64,000 nt of DNA from Mytilisepta virgata (taxonomy: Eukaryota > Mollusca > Bivalvia > Mytilida > Mytilidae). A program made the position numbers and the translations under genes. Numbering within the stretch: position 1 is the stretch's first letter; every line of letters starts with the position of its first letter. The stretch spans positions 33,843,528-33,907,527 of the forward strand of contig CM051520.1 in assembly GCA_028015205.1 (NCBI GenBank), given 5' to 3'. Positions 35,424-47,640 of this stretch are shown one piece after another. A model generated the notes under the pieces. The model ran no database searches, had not been told where the DNA came from, and worked only from the letters and a program-made list of their open reading frames with translations.

Positions 35424-35572
35424 CACTGGTGCCATACCCTATGCTTATTTTAACAGGGGTAGGCATTATATTTGTTTATATATTTCACTGAGCGTAAGCG
35501 AGTAGTAAAATATTAACAAATATAATGCCTACCCTTGTTGAAATAAGCATAGGGATGGCACTAACTTAGTAT
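35424..35572. repeat. ~147-bp hairpin element
   Basis: Arms: GTGCCATACCCTATGCTTAT, TTTAACAGGGGTAGGC, ATTATATTTGTT on the left; AACAAATATAATGCC, TACCCTTGTTGAAATAAGCA, TAGGGATGGCAC on the right. The loop contains ACTGAGCGTAAGCGAGTAG, a GAGCG...GCGAG motif shared in style with other hairpin elements in the window. Confidence 0.75.
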
Positions 35573-35934
35573 GATTTTCCGTTTTTGACTATCAATATGG
35601 TGTCGTTAGAATGTATGACGTTATACCCTGGATTCTACTGCGATAAATGTAAGATAGATCAGTTAGATAGAAAAATATAACCTAGAAACTTTATTTTACC
35701 AACAAAATACAACAGTTAAGTGCCTACTGTAATAGTGATTTCATATGTGCTCCACGCTTTACGTCAACAACGCATTGTGCTCATGTTTCAATGATACTTG
35801 TTCTATTTAGAACACACCTGTGTTTCTATAGCGATAGAATATGAATTCAAAACTAGACTTAAGCAGTCGGAAACGACAGCTATCCCCGCAATCCCCGCAT
35901 TCTGTATCCCTATGCACCTTTTTCACAATCATAC
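35573..35934. other. Intergenic, nothing recognised
   Basis: No supported feature. Confidence 0.5.
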
Positions 35935-37225
35935 CTTTGAATACAGGCCCAAATTTTGGAAAATTAAAATTCTAAACCCTTATTGCATATCTGTATGACA
36001 ATACTGTATAGAAATAAAATATATAAAATGAAAAATGAAAGAAAACTTTCAGTCACCCCAATTTATTCCCAAGTTTTGAAATTCGACCCCTAATGGCCCC
36101 AAAATTTTAAAACCTTATTGCACATCTATATACAGTGTGTGACAATACCGTAAAGAAATTAAATTCATAAAATGAAAATACATAAACTGAAAAATGAAAG
36201 AGGAGTTTAGGTCACAAACTTGAATTTCAAATTTTCAAAATTCCACACCTATGGGCCCCGAGTTCTGAAAAAATCAAATTTTTAAAAACTTATTACACAT
36301 CTACATATAGTATGTGACAATATTGTATAGAAATCAAATGCATCAAATGAAAAATAAACGAGGAGTTTAGGTCACAAGCTTATATTGCCAGTTTAAGAAA
36401 TTCGACCACTGTGGGCCCCTGTTTTTGAAAATCAAAATTATAAAACCTTGTTGCGCATCTAAATACAGTATGTGACAATCCTTTGTATAAATCAAATACA
36501 TAAAATAAAAAATGAAAGAGGAGTTAAGCTCACAAGCTTAAATTCAAAATTTTCCAAATTTGACCCCGGTGGGCCCCAATTTTTGAAAATCAAAATTCTA
36601 AAACCTTATTGCGCATCTAGATACAGTAGGTGATAATACTGTATAGAAATTAAAAGCATGAAGTCAAAAATGAAAGAGGAGTTTAGGTCACAAGCTTCAA
36701 TAACTAAGTTTCCAAATTTGACCCCGGTGGGCCTCAATTTTTGAAAATCAAAATTCTAAAACCTTATTCCACATCAACATACAGTATGTGGCAATCCTTT
36801 GTATAAATTAAATACATAAAATAAAAAATGAAAGAGGAGTTAAGGTCAGAAGCTTAAATTCACAATTTTCCAAATTTGACTCCTGTGGGCCCCAATTTTT
36901 AAATTTCAAAATTCTAAAACCTTATTGCGCATCTACATACAGTTCTTGACAATATTGTATAGAAATTAAATAAATAAAATGAAAAATAAAAGAGGAGTTT
37001 AGGTCACAAGCTTAAATTCTTGTATTTCAAAATTCGACCCCTGTGGGCCCAAATTTTTGAAAATCAAACTTCTTAAACCTTATTGTGCATCTACATACAT
37101 TATGTAACAATACTTTATATAAGTCAAATGCATGAAATCAAAAATAAAAGAGGAGTTTAGGTCACAAGCTTAAATTCACCTTTTTTTTCGAAAATCGACC
37201 CCAATTTTTGAAAATCACTTTCCTA
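35935..37225. repeat. 158-bp satellite array, about eight copies
   Basis: The landmark AGGAGTT(T/A)AGGTCAC recurs at 36201, 36361, 36519, 36677, 36835, 36993 and 37151, giving a steady 158-160-bp period. Each unit also has GACCCC(T/G)GTGGGCCCCAA, AACCTTATTGCGCATCTA and ACAGTATGTGACAATA. The first unit (35935-36050) is the most diverged. A degraded array of the same family lies at 45440-46200. The unit is close to one nucleosome in length. Confidence 0.9.
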
Positions 37226-37967
37226 TGTAGTGTCTCACCTTAAGACAAGATATTATTTAATCCGAAATATTGTGGAGGAAGTTTGGGGGAACGTAGTATA
37301 AACGTTGTAATAGTTTTATTTGGCAACTCAAGACAAATTTATCACAATACACACAAAGAATATATATATATAGAATATTTCAAAATTATTCTGTAAACGA
37401 TCTCTCCTTTTGTCCATTTTTGTGCATATACGTCCTTCTCTGCTATATGTCCTGGACATACTGTGACCACGACCGGCTCCTGAAACATTGCCTCATTTTA
37501 TAGTTTAACCTTATAGTTACCACTTTATTAGGTAACCACGTTTGTCAATGATAAACGTTTTTTACCCCATCTTAAGTTAAGAAAATGTACAACAAGATGA
37601 GGAAGTGGATGGTTTTTCGGATTTCAAAAAGTTGACATTTAAGCATGTTAAGTGTGGATTGCCTTTTATCCAGGTCCGGTATTAATGTAACCTTGATTGT
37701 TTTTTCTGACTGATGAGTAATGTTATATTGTGTATAGCAAAAAAAATATAGTTTACTGTATGTTTGTAAAAAACTTAAGTGGTATTTTGTAAGTTTTATG
37801 TTATATTGTAAATATTTTACATAAAGTTGCTGTATGAATGGGATTGAAGTTGATAGAGTACCATCTAAAATTTAAAAGTACCTCTACTTATAGTGCTATT
37901 TGGTATCTTAGTGGTTTTTTTACTGTTTTACTAGGCTTTGCTATCTTCTTACCTATCGTAATAAGTC
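37226..37967. other. Intergenic, nothing recognised
   Basis: AT-rich, no supported feature. Confidence 0.5.
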
Positions 37968-38048
37968 ATTCTCTCAATCCTGTACATATATATTAATGGC
38001 ATTTTGGCATTCTCTCAATCCTGTACATATATATTAATGGCATTTTGT
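37968..38048. repeat. Two-copy 40-bp tandem duplication
   Basis: CATTCTCTCAATCCTGTACA and TATATATTAATGGCATTTTG occur twice in immediate succession with no difference noticed, so the duplication is recent. Confidence 0.9.
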
Positions 38049-40295
38049 TTTCTGATGCTGGCGTTATCAGGTTTGTTATTGGACGAGCTCGTAAGGGCCT
38101 CAACAGGCTAATTAATCCAGGCAAAGTAGACTATGCCTATACATTTGTTAGCTTGTTAAGGAGCTGAAACCCAATTAAACATAATTTCAAAATTCCTTTC
38201 TAAGTAATGACTAACAGCTGTTAGTTAGGTCAGCCTTTCTGCACGAAGTAACATCTCGTGTCCCACAACACCAGTGTTTTTGAAAAAAATAAGATAAGAC
38301 AATACAGGAAATTCCTTTTATAAGCAATGCAAAATATGTACCATTGCACGCTATGCACCACTGCAAAATGCATGTATGGTATATTAATTCTGCACACTTC
38401 ATTTACGCGTTGCACATTCATACATGGTGGTCGTTGCCCTATTAGCCTTCATGTCTACTTCCTCAAGCAGGTCGTGAAATACTTTCCTAATAAGAATGTG
38501 TTTAACATTTTATAATTATGTTTGAAACTGCGACCTTCGGTAGCAGTTCTTGTTACTATTAAGCCACCCTTCTTAATGTGATGTTTTAAAGCTAATTAAA
38601 GACTTAAGACATGTTGCATTAGTGTTTGATTAGTTTGAAACACGTACGGACATCTTTTGTCGCGCTCGACTAAATATGACATGACAAATTGGTATATTTT
38701 ACTATGAATTCGAACGTCATGTTTTCATTTTTATAAAGAGGACGTAGTTGAAGTTGTTTTTACGTAAGTAAATATTATTTTTATAATATTATACGTATTT
38801 TGGTTGGGAATTGACGTAAATAATTGTATTTTTAAGATCATGAAGATAATAATATAGTAAATCTCTATATTTATAAACTTCATAAATATGCATACACATG
38901 TAGGGTTCAATCCGTTCTTAAAAGTAGGATACAGCTTGATATATAATGCACTTCTACATATTTTATCTGGTTAAATAAAATATAATCCATTGCAAATCAA
39001 ATTTTCAAGCATTTATACATTTTATATTTATTAGCACTATTTCAACATTAAAAACAAATTGAAATAAAAATATCTGCATTATATTTTACAACGAAAAGGT
39101 AAACACACAGATATTTAATAATGCACTCAAAGTGGAGCAGGTGGGATGTTTCGTCGGCGAACTGTTCAGCAATGTTCTTGGAGTGCTATCCTTCTAGATA
39201 GTTGGTTGTGCTGGATCACTCATCGTTGCTTATTCAAAAGATGACTTAAATAAGTTGATATTTTATTTCAAAATACACGTAATGGTATCCATTTATTTAC
39301 TTTTATTTCATTTCATGCCATTTTTATCCGAAACATTTTAATCAAAATTTAAACAGTGTGTTCATTATGAGATGTGTTAATGTCTTAAAAGAACACCAAT
39401 TTCATGTAATAACACATATTAAATATATTTTATTGGCGTTCCAAGAATATATACTCATTGTTAATGTATGAATTCCAAGAATTTTGTGTTATGATAAAAA
39501 AAATATCCATATATTTGGATTAGTCAGAAAATTTGGTTACATTAAATTCTAAAATTACGACTAAGTTTTTAATTATTACAAAAAACTGCAACGTGGTGGA
39601 CATCCAAATGATTGAAACATTGTATTTTTATTTATAAAACAATTTTAAATCCCTTTATTTAGAGTTACGTGACTATAATTTAAATAATGCTTGTACAGTA
39701 ATAGTTCTTTTATGATTTGGTCCAAAAATAAGACCTTAATTACTTGTTTTTCTATTTACTAACGAGAATATTTGATTTTAATGTTTTAATTTATATTGTC
39801 AAAGTGAAATGATAATGATAGTTTATTGCAAAGAATGAGTATTTTACATAAATAAGGTTTTATTATATAATGTTAATTTCTCTTAAGAACAACTGTGCTT
39901 TGACAAGTTTTTACAATTCCCTCGGCAGATAATTTTTTTGAATCAAGGTTTTTAGAGAGGTATTTTTACCTCCAAACAACAGAGTACAGGGATAACTGTT
40001 AACATCAAACCCACAATCATAATCGACTGTCACTTTCACACAGTCATGACAGTGCGTCAATAAAACTTTTACATTCTTCCATCCCTGCTACAGCATGCAA
40101 TTCTAATACAGACTTCCAAAAAAATGTATATGTATCTTATCCTGCAATAAATCCATTTTTTGTCTACAGGAGTAGAATCAACTTTATTCGCATTAGCTCA
40201 ATATATGTTAATTCGTCAGGTAGAAAAGCGTAAACAATGTCCCATTGAATAATTATACTGTTCAAGTTAGTCTTTATCGTCAATACTAGTATATA
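38049..40295. other. Intergenic, nothing recognised
   Basis: Long AT-rich stretch. No exon, RNA gene or element was identified. Confidence 0.5.
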
Positions 40296-40696
40296 TTATC
40301 CGGTTTTCTGCAAACGTATATCGAAAAATATCTGCCGCGAGATACAATGTGAAGCTTTTCCGGCGAGTGAGCGTAGCGAACGAACTAAAAAAGCTTCATA
40401 TTGTGTAGAGCGGCTTATATTTTACACTATTTGTTTGAAGAAATCTTGATGATAAATTAATCGTATTGTTAACTAACAATCTCAATGGAATTTTTTACTT
40501 TTCAATGGCCACCCGCCTATAACCGGATGTTTTCCTGATATATTCGGGTCAACGTTGGGTCAAACATTATGACGTCGCTGATATATTCGGGTCAGCTCAT
40601 ATTAGGATCGGATTAACTCTTTACGCCCTCACAGTGCCGAAATACGGGAAATTCTGAAGGCCTCATGAGGTCGATAGGCATGGGGAAATACGATAA
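40296..40696 (-). mobile_element. ~400-bp hairpin-ended element, inverted copy
   Basis: This is the reverse-oriented counterpart of 62450-62852, of nearly equal length (401 versus 403 bp). Left edge TTATCCGGTTTTCTGCAAAC; right edge CATGGGGAAATACGATAA. The left 130 bp form a hairpin: AAGCTTTTCCGGCGAGTG, then AGCGTAGCGAACGAAC, then AAAAGCTTCATATTG. The rest carries repeated GATATATTCGGGTCA motifs. No coding capacity or target duplication is seen. Confidence 0.75.
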
Positions 40697-41554
40697 AATC
40701 TTATATATTTTTATTAAATAAAATCCGGTTGTCACTTATTTCATGTTACATTAACTTTTGGTTATAAAAACTACACAAAGTTGTTTACTGGCAGATGAAA
40801 ACCAACGGATAAGGTAAATGTAAATTTATATTACCGTGCAACATAAAACAGATTTTTACGGATCTTTATGCTGTGGAATATTGTCATGCAGTGTTACCAT
40901 TCAAAATGAACAGTTTATGCCGTGGTCGTTCACATAATTTAACAGAACTCTTTTTTATTTTACAATTTATATTCTTATTGGTTTTTTTAACATTAATTTA
41001 ACAGCATACCTACATCTTCGACTTAGAGTAATTCACCGTGTAGTAAGTATCATTTCTACAATATTGTAGTGAAAAGTCGTATGTACACGTGCATTTGCTC
41101 GACGATGTCACACAGGAGTTATCTTTCTTTAAACGTGCGAGTTTGTTGTCAAAGAATGTTATATTGTCTCGTAACAGAAACAGCTACCCAAATAATAATT
41201 TTACCGTTATCCGTTATATTTTGTACTCGTTCCTGCAAAAAACCTTATTATAGTGGATTTGATTATTAAGAGGTATTCAAGTTGCCTCTGATACATATAT
41301 TTTGGCGAAACAAAAAAGGTTGATAAAATTTTTATTCCGGATTAAGACATACAATGTATATAAGAGTAAATTTTATTTTCGGAATAAGAAGTAAAATGTG
41401 TTTTAATGCTCATATTTAGAAACCCAACAGAATAACCCCATGACCAATCACCTACTAAAACACAAATCGGACGGTGAGTGATGGTGTGTGTGTTTGTGTG
41501 TGTTGACACTACACGTTCATCAGTATTTGTTTTGTCTTCTTCTATGCATCGCTT
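40697..41554. other. Intergenic, nothing recognised
   Basis: No supported gene. A (TG)n-rich stretch lies at 41483-41505. Confidence 0.5.
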
Positions 41555-42307
41555 TTTTAGCTCACTTGCCCTAAAGGCTATGTGAGCTATTGCTAACACT
41601 TGGCGTCCGTCGTCCGTCGTCGTCAGCGTAAACTTTCCTTTAAAGATCTTCTCTGAAAACCACAGGGCCAATTGGAACAAAACTTGGCGGCAATGGTCCT
41701 TAGGTGGTCCTCTTTCAGAATCGATCCGATGACCCGGTCCGTCCTCCAAGATGGCGAAGTGCCAAACATAGTTTAACATAGGACCCTATGGGAAATTTAC
41801 TTCAAGATCTTCTTGTCTGAAACCATTCGGCTAATTGTAAAAAAGTTTGCAGCAATCGTCCTTATGTGGTCTGTTTCAGAGTTGTATTCGAGGTCCCCAC
41901 CAAGATGGCCGCCACAGCCGAACATAGTTTAACATAAGACATTATGAAAAATTTACTTAAACATATTCTTGTTTGAAACCACTTGGTCAATTTGAAGAAA
42001 TCTTGGCAGAAATGGTCCTTAGTTGGTTCTCTTTCAGAGTTTTATCCGATGACAAGGCCCGCCATCCCAGATGGCAACAAGAGCCGAACATAGTTTAGCG
42101 TAACGGCTTTGCGAATTGGAACAAAAATTAGTATAGCAATGGTCCTTAGGGGGTCCTCTTTCCAAATTGTATCCGATGACCCTGTCCGCCATAGGACCTA
42201 ATGGGAAAAATCACTGAAAGATCTTCTTGTTTGACAGCAATGTTCCAGGTTGCCAGTCAAGATGGACATAGCCAAGGTTAGCGATTCAGGCTTTTTGGAG
42301 CCTATAG
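41555..42307 (+). mobile_element. Helentron-type (HINE-like) element, 753 bp
   Basis: The 5' end is TTTTAGCTCACTTGCCCTAA with paired GGCTATGTGAGCT, then a GTCCGTCGTCCGTCGTCGTC microsatellite. About four core units follow, with CCAAGATGGCGAAG, CCAAGATGGCCGCCACAG and CATAGTTTAACATA. The decayed 3' end reads GGTTAGCGATTCAGGC, then a weakened hairpin (AGGCT / AGCCT) and ATAG in place of CTAG. The 145-residue minus frame across the 5' half is a repeat translation. Confidence 0.75.
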
Positions 42308-44379
42308 CTACTATATGTTATTATCCTTTTAACTAATATATTGAAGTATTTGTTATGCATCTAAAATTCCTTGTTGTCATGAACGACCTCGATGGTCTCG
42401 TGGTAAGAACCTCGATTCGGTGTAAAATCAAAGACTTTTCTCTTATAAGTACTCGGCATTTAGGATCAAAGTGAAAGCAAAGGCTCATTGATTCACAAAA
42501 ATGCATCTGGATAGATTCACAATAATGTATCTGGACAGGTTCTTACTAGAGAATGTTACCTTGTAAGCATGCATATAACGATGTAAAAATCTTTTTTTTT
42601 TATTCTGCTTCGCAGTCCTCGCCCTGATTAGGGATATGTTGCCACTAGACCTTAAAAAAAGGATAATAAAACAATCAATAATTATTATAAAGATTTACTT
42701 CGGTCTAGGAATTTCTGTACTTTAGATTTTCTTATCTTACTGCTCCGGTGTTCTTGTTTTGAAATTGATATATTTAACGTTCCCATGCACTAGAGTTCTC
42801 AAACACTATCAACACCTGTGAAAATTTCAATACTGGCCTCAGATACCACTCGAGAAGTACAGGCACCAGAAACCTCTGGTTTATATATACACAACTATAT
42901 GTACAATGTATGTCAATGCTCAATAAAAGTGCAAATGCGGCTGCAAAAGTACAAAAAATAATCATTAATACATATATTATCAGACAGAATCGATCAATTT
43001 CACATTTGTATATATCAGATTTAATAATATTTATTCTCGAAATTTCTTCCCACTTTTTTTATATTGTAAACAACTATACAGTCAACAACCCCGTTCTGTA
43101 AACACTTAATAACGATCAGAAAATTAATGAAAGCCACGTGCGCCGAAAGAAATTAATGTAATTACGAAACGAATTTTGATAGATCAAATAGCTTTTTGTT
43201 TTTATAGGCATCTAAAACGAAGTGGTTGAATCAAAGAATGTTAGTGTATAGAGGTTTCAACATGGGCATATATTTCTGCTTATATAACACTTATATAATG
43301 TTTATGAAATAATAGGAACGACCTTAGATTGGTCATAAATTTTGGGTGCATATGTACGTACGTAATAACAGTAAGACATGAGGCACCAGAACACGCATGA
43401 CGAATCGAATATGAATCTTGATTCAACGAAACATGCATATCTTGTACAAAAACATGGTATGATCGAATGTTTGTACAATTGAACCGGTCCTACATGTGTA
43501 GACAGGTATTGTACCAATAAATAATCTACCGCACCCTCCTTCCTCTGCATAAATACCAAGTCGCTGCATATGCTGATGGACTCTAAGTCTCCGAAAATAC
43601 CAACAGCAAAATTTCCATTCATATGCATAATTATTTATAAATATTTATAATTTTTCCATACTAAAATTTTTCACCTATGAAACAGTCAGTCTCTACCCTT
43701 CCAGAACACCTGATGTCAATCCCGGTTCTAAGTGGGAGTTCACATTGCTTGTGCTTTAGTTTTTCTGTTGTCTTTTTATTCTATGTGTGTGTTTGTGTGT
43801 ATGTGTGTTTTCGTTTGGTTATACATGTGCAATTGTGGCATTTGTTTCTTGTGTTGCATTCTCATGACGTTGTCTCTTCCTTGGATTTCGAGTTTGCGGG
43901 CTTTCCCCGCTTGTGTTTCGTTTCGGTATTCTTTTGCTGATATTTAGACGGCTGGAGATTCCTTTGTATTTTCCAGGGAAATGACAAAAATTCTGAAAGT
44001 CGCTTGAAACCATTTGTTACGTTTCAGTGCCATTTGATATACTGAGTAATATCAGCATACGAATATATGTGTATCACATATTGCGATAAATACTAAAAAA
44101 CCATTGTCTGATTAATGAGTTATCCGACATGTTCTCCGTCGTTTTATATGCATCTTTGAGTTAATGCAGATTGTTGTTCTGGTTTATATAAATGAAAAAC
44201 ATGATAAAAATACAAACTTTCCTCAGCAAGCCTAGTCGGAGAACAAAATTCATATTCTCATTTGTCTAATGTTTTCTGTGCTACATGGTTAGATTTCATA
44301 TATCACACTATTTATCACATTTTTGAGTGTTTGTATTTAATATTCTTCAACGTATACGAGGTACTAGGAGAATAAATAT
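42308..44379. other. Intergenic with unclassified repeats
   Basis: 42385-42440 contains a tRNA-like GATGGTCTCGTGGTAAGAAC, but no B box or stem closure. 43670-43950 resembles a dispersed repeat of mussel genomes with a (GT)n stretch (TGTGTGTTTGTGTGTATGTG). The 108-residue minus frame at 43628-43302 has no recognisable domain. No gene is called. Confidence 0.4.
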
Positions 44380-44503
44380 ACAATACATAGTCATTGTCGG
44401 AAAATATAAAATTTATTTGGGCGAGCTTTAGTGAGCCTTTTCTCCATGTTTCGCAGCGAGCCCAAATAAATTTTATATTTTCCGACAATGATTTTGTATT
44501 GTC
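44380..44503. repeat. ~124-bp hairpin element (TTGTCGGAAAATATA family)
   Basis: Left arm ACAATACATAGTCATTGTCG, GAAAATATAAAATTTATTTG, GGCGAGC; right arm is the inverse, ending CCGACAATGATTTTGTATTG. The loop has TAGTGAGCC and TTTCGCAGCGAG. The same ends occur at 51959-52087, and half a copy is at 30154-30210. Confidence 0.8.
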
Positions 44504-45023
44504 TTTATCCTGCAATCCCCTTTAGATGCATAAAATGCCTTAAAAAAAGGGACAGATATACCTAAGCAGCAATCAAAGTAACGTAATCCATTGAACAGAC
44601 AAACCCGGGAAGACAAATGAACAACCACAAGCACAAGCACAACAAATTAACACAGAAAACTAAAAAACAATGAACAACACGAACTCTATAAAAAACGTTT
44701 GAAATTGAAATTCAACTGCAGTGAAAACACGGGAAACGCCACGACGTCATCTGGTACATTCACTACGCTCCTCGCGCTCTTCATATAAACAAGTACCAGT
44801 AGATTTTATTAGGTCATTGACCTAATACGACTAAAGTTTATTCTACCCCTTTTATTAGACCGGAAATGGCTTGACTGCAGGATAAAATTGGTGTTTTACA
44901 TATTGCTACATGCTTATGCATGAACGTAATACACATAAAATAATTGTTTATACTTTCTATGACTTATATACCACTATTTAATGATAAAAATGTAGTTTCA
45001 AAACATCATGACTGCAACTTCAG
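44504..45023. other. Intergenic, nothing firm
   Basis: 44725-44860 contains short inverted pieces (TGGTAC...GTACCA around TCACTACGCTCCTCGCGCTC) of hairpin-element style. No gene. Confidence 0.4.
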
Positions 45024-45145
45024 ATTCAGAACTAATCTAAATTTGGAACACTTCCTTCATCCAATCAACACTAAGCGCATAAACCTGACGTCTAATCAAC
45101 TAATTAAGGTATTTTCCAATGGTATAGCTGACAAACTGAAAACTT
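45024..45145 (+). CDS. Possible isolated internal exon
   Basis: A 122-bp stretch is bounded by an acceptor-like CTGCAACTTCAG and a consensus donor GTAAGTAC. Its open frame includes NLNLEHFLHPINTKRINLTS and NQLIKVFSNGIADKLKT. I do not recognise the peptide, and no partner exon was found nearby. It could be chance, since the surrounding DNA is AT-rich and open frames are short. Confidence 0.2.
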
Positions 45146-45439
45146 GTAAGTACATTTAATTTGAGCAGTCTAATGTTGTCTCGTCTCAAATATTTTGAAA
45201 TGTATGGGGTTTTATACATGTATTGAATGTTTTAAATAGTCATTTTTTTCAAATATATTGTAGTTTTCATTTGACGTTAATTCTTTACATGGACATTTGT
45301 AATCTGCCTCCACAAGTAGTTGGGACACTTACCAAAAGTCAAAAATATATAAAACCGTTTTGTCCACCCACAGATACATGTAGTGTGTAGTGCTTCCATT
45401 AAGAAAATAAATAACTGTTCCTATGAAAATTTAAAAATT

Positions 45440-46200
45440 TAAGGTTACCACCTTAAATTCACAATTTTCGAAATGTTACCATTATGGGCGTCATGTTTTT
45501 AAAATCAGAATTGCGCATTTACAAACAGTATATAATCACTATATAACAATACATGACCACCTTGCGAATTCACAATTTTTTAAATTCTATCCCTATAGGC
45601 AACTAGTTTGGAAATCAAAATTCTGAAACCCCATTGCATATCTATATACACTGAGGACAATAATGTAAACAATTTAAATACACAAATTAAATAATGTAAG
45701 TTTATGGTGTTGGTCACAATTTTTAATTGCCAATGTTCGAACGTCCACCACTGTAGGCTTAGTAAAAAATTATAAAACTTTATTGCCCATCTAAATACAG
45801 TGTATGACAATACTCTAAAGATACTGTAAAGAAATGAAATGCATATATTAAAAAAATGAAAGAGAAGTTTAGCTTACGAGCTTGAATTCCAAATTTTTGG
45901 GCCCGTACTATGAAGAAATGAAATGCATAAATTGAAAAATGAAAGAGGTGTTTTGGTAAAAAGCTTAAATTTCCAATGTTCAATGTTCGTCCGTGTAGCA
46001 AATCAAAACTCAAAATCACTATACCGAGCATCTACATACGGTTTATGTTAATAAAACAAACAAAAAAAAATGCCTAAACTGAAAATGAAAGAGAGGTAAG
46101 GCAGAAGCTTGAATTAGCAAAATTTTGGAAGATAGATCCCTGTGTGTCTCATGGTGAGAAAATCAAACTTCTAAAAACTTATTGTCTAACTTCATTTCAT
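45440..46200. repeat. Degraded 158-bp-family satellite array
   Basis: Four to five diverged units share CTTAAATTCACAATTTTC, AAATCAAAATTCTGAAACC, CATTGCATATCTATATACA and GAAAGAGAAGTTTAG with the array at 35935-37225. The spacing is irregular because of indels. Confidence 0.7.
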
Positions 46201-46521
46201 TTTAAGTCAAATACTAGATTTGTTTGGCTGCGTAAGTTTCAAATGCATGCACTCTGAGTAATTCAAGGACATTAAATTGGCATTATGTCAGTTCGGACCA
46301 TACCGTTATGCGGGTAATGTGCGTACTACGATTATTTTGAGATAATTTATACCAACCCATTCAGAAAGTCGAAACAAGCTATTATCAGTGATTGTTACTT
46401 GGATGGGTTATTCAATTGATTAAAAGGAAGTAGTAAAAAAGGGACGGGTTAGTTTAGTCCATTATAGGACAATGGTTGACTTGTCTGCTGTGTAGCCTTG
46501 GAAGAAGTATATTTTTAGTAG
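46201..46521. other. Intergenic, nothing recognised
   Basis: No supported feature. Confidence 0.5.
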
Positions 46522-46835
46522 AGGTTCAAACACTTGGTGATTATTTTAGAGCTGACATCCCTTTATTTGAACAAACACATACACAAATTAATTGAATTCT
46601 GAAGCCAGACAAGCAAATTCTTGTTTTGAATTTACCGATGGTACGCACACATTCTATACAGAAATTAGATAACAGGTTTCAAACACTTGGTGATTATTTT
46701 AGGGCTGACATCCCATTATTTAAACAATCACGTACACAAATTAATTAAATTCTGAAGTCAGACAAGCATTTTCAGAAGCTAATTCTTGTTTTGAATTTAC
46801 GGATGGTATGCACACATGTTACACAGAAATTAAAT
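46522..46835. repeat. Two-copy ~155-bp tandem duplication
   Basis: GGTTCAAACACTTGGTGATT, GCTGACATCCC, TTAATTGAATTCTGAAGCCA, GAATTTACCGATGGTACGCA and ACAGAAATTA recur in the same order from about 46673 on, with about ten differences and a small insertion (TTTTCAGAAG) in the second copy. Confidence 0.85.
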
Positions 46836-46979
46836 ACATCAATAAAATACCCAAATGAAAGGTGGAATTGATGTTCGGATGGAGACAATCGCAATATCCG
46901 CTATTTTTTTTTCGAAAAAAAGTGTGGGGGGGGGATAAATGTTATAACCTCAAGGTATCTTACGGTCTAAATAATACAG

Positions 46980-47630
46980 ACTAAAACTAGAAATACTGTG
47001 AGCAAAGCTCACTACTTGATACCCCCGCCTTACATATATACATGAAAGGAAATGTCAATATTTTGGATAGGAAAACTCCAACAAGCAGAATGTCAAAGTC
47101 CATGTTTTGGTATGGGTAACCTCAAATATTCATCAGATCAAAATCTAAAATAGGAGGTGCACTATGACATCATGTAATAAAGATCCTCTGAAAGTTTCAT
47201 CAAATTCCATCCAGTGGTTTAGGAGGAGTCGCGAATAGCATCATGGTACCCAATCACAATGAATAGCAAAATCCATGTGTTGGTATGGGAAACCCCAAAT
47301 GTTGGTCAGATCAAAATCTAAAATAGGAGATGCACTACAGCATCATGTAATAAAGATCCTCTGAAAGTTTCATCAAATTTCATACAGTGGTTTAGGAGGA
47401 GTTGCGGATGGCATCATGGTACCCCCTATCACATTGAAAGTCAAAGTCCATGTTTTTGTATGGGAAACCCCAAAAAGTGGTCCGATCAAATTCTAAAATA
47501 GGAGGTGCACAATGCCATCATGGGATGAAGATTATCTGAAAGTTTTATCAAATTCAATTCAGTAGTTTAGGAGGAGTTGCGGATAAAAATGTCGGACGAA
47601 CGAACGGACGGACGGACACAACGAATACTT
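46980..47630. mobile_element. Satellite core (3 x ~174 bp) ending in a GGAC microsatellite
   Basis: Three tandem units carry TCCATG...GGTATGGG at 47101, 47274 and 47449 (173 and 175 bp apart). Each unit includes TAAAATAGGAGGTGCAC, GATCCTCTGAAAGTTTCATC and GGTTTAGGAGGAGT. The array ends at GTCGGACGAACGAACGGACG followed by GACGGACAC. Core repeats followed by a GGAC microsatellite is the layout described for bivalve pearl-type elements. Terminal structures were not identified. Confidence 0.65.
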
Positions 47631-47640
47631 TATACCCCGC

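Noticed and set aside
41342..41779. 145-residue minus-strand open frame
   Set aside because: It runs across a (TG)n stretch and the 5' end and core of a HINE-like element; the reading frame is repeat-derived.
42385..42440. tRNA-like GATGGTCTCGTGGTAAGAAC
   Set aside because: There is no B box and no cloverleaf; at most a very old SINE head.
43302..43628. 108-residue minus-strand open frame
   Set aside because: No domain, splice signal or supporting neighbour; cysteine and tyrosine content fits random AT-rich translation.
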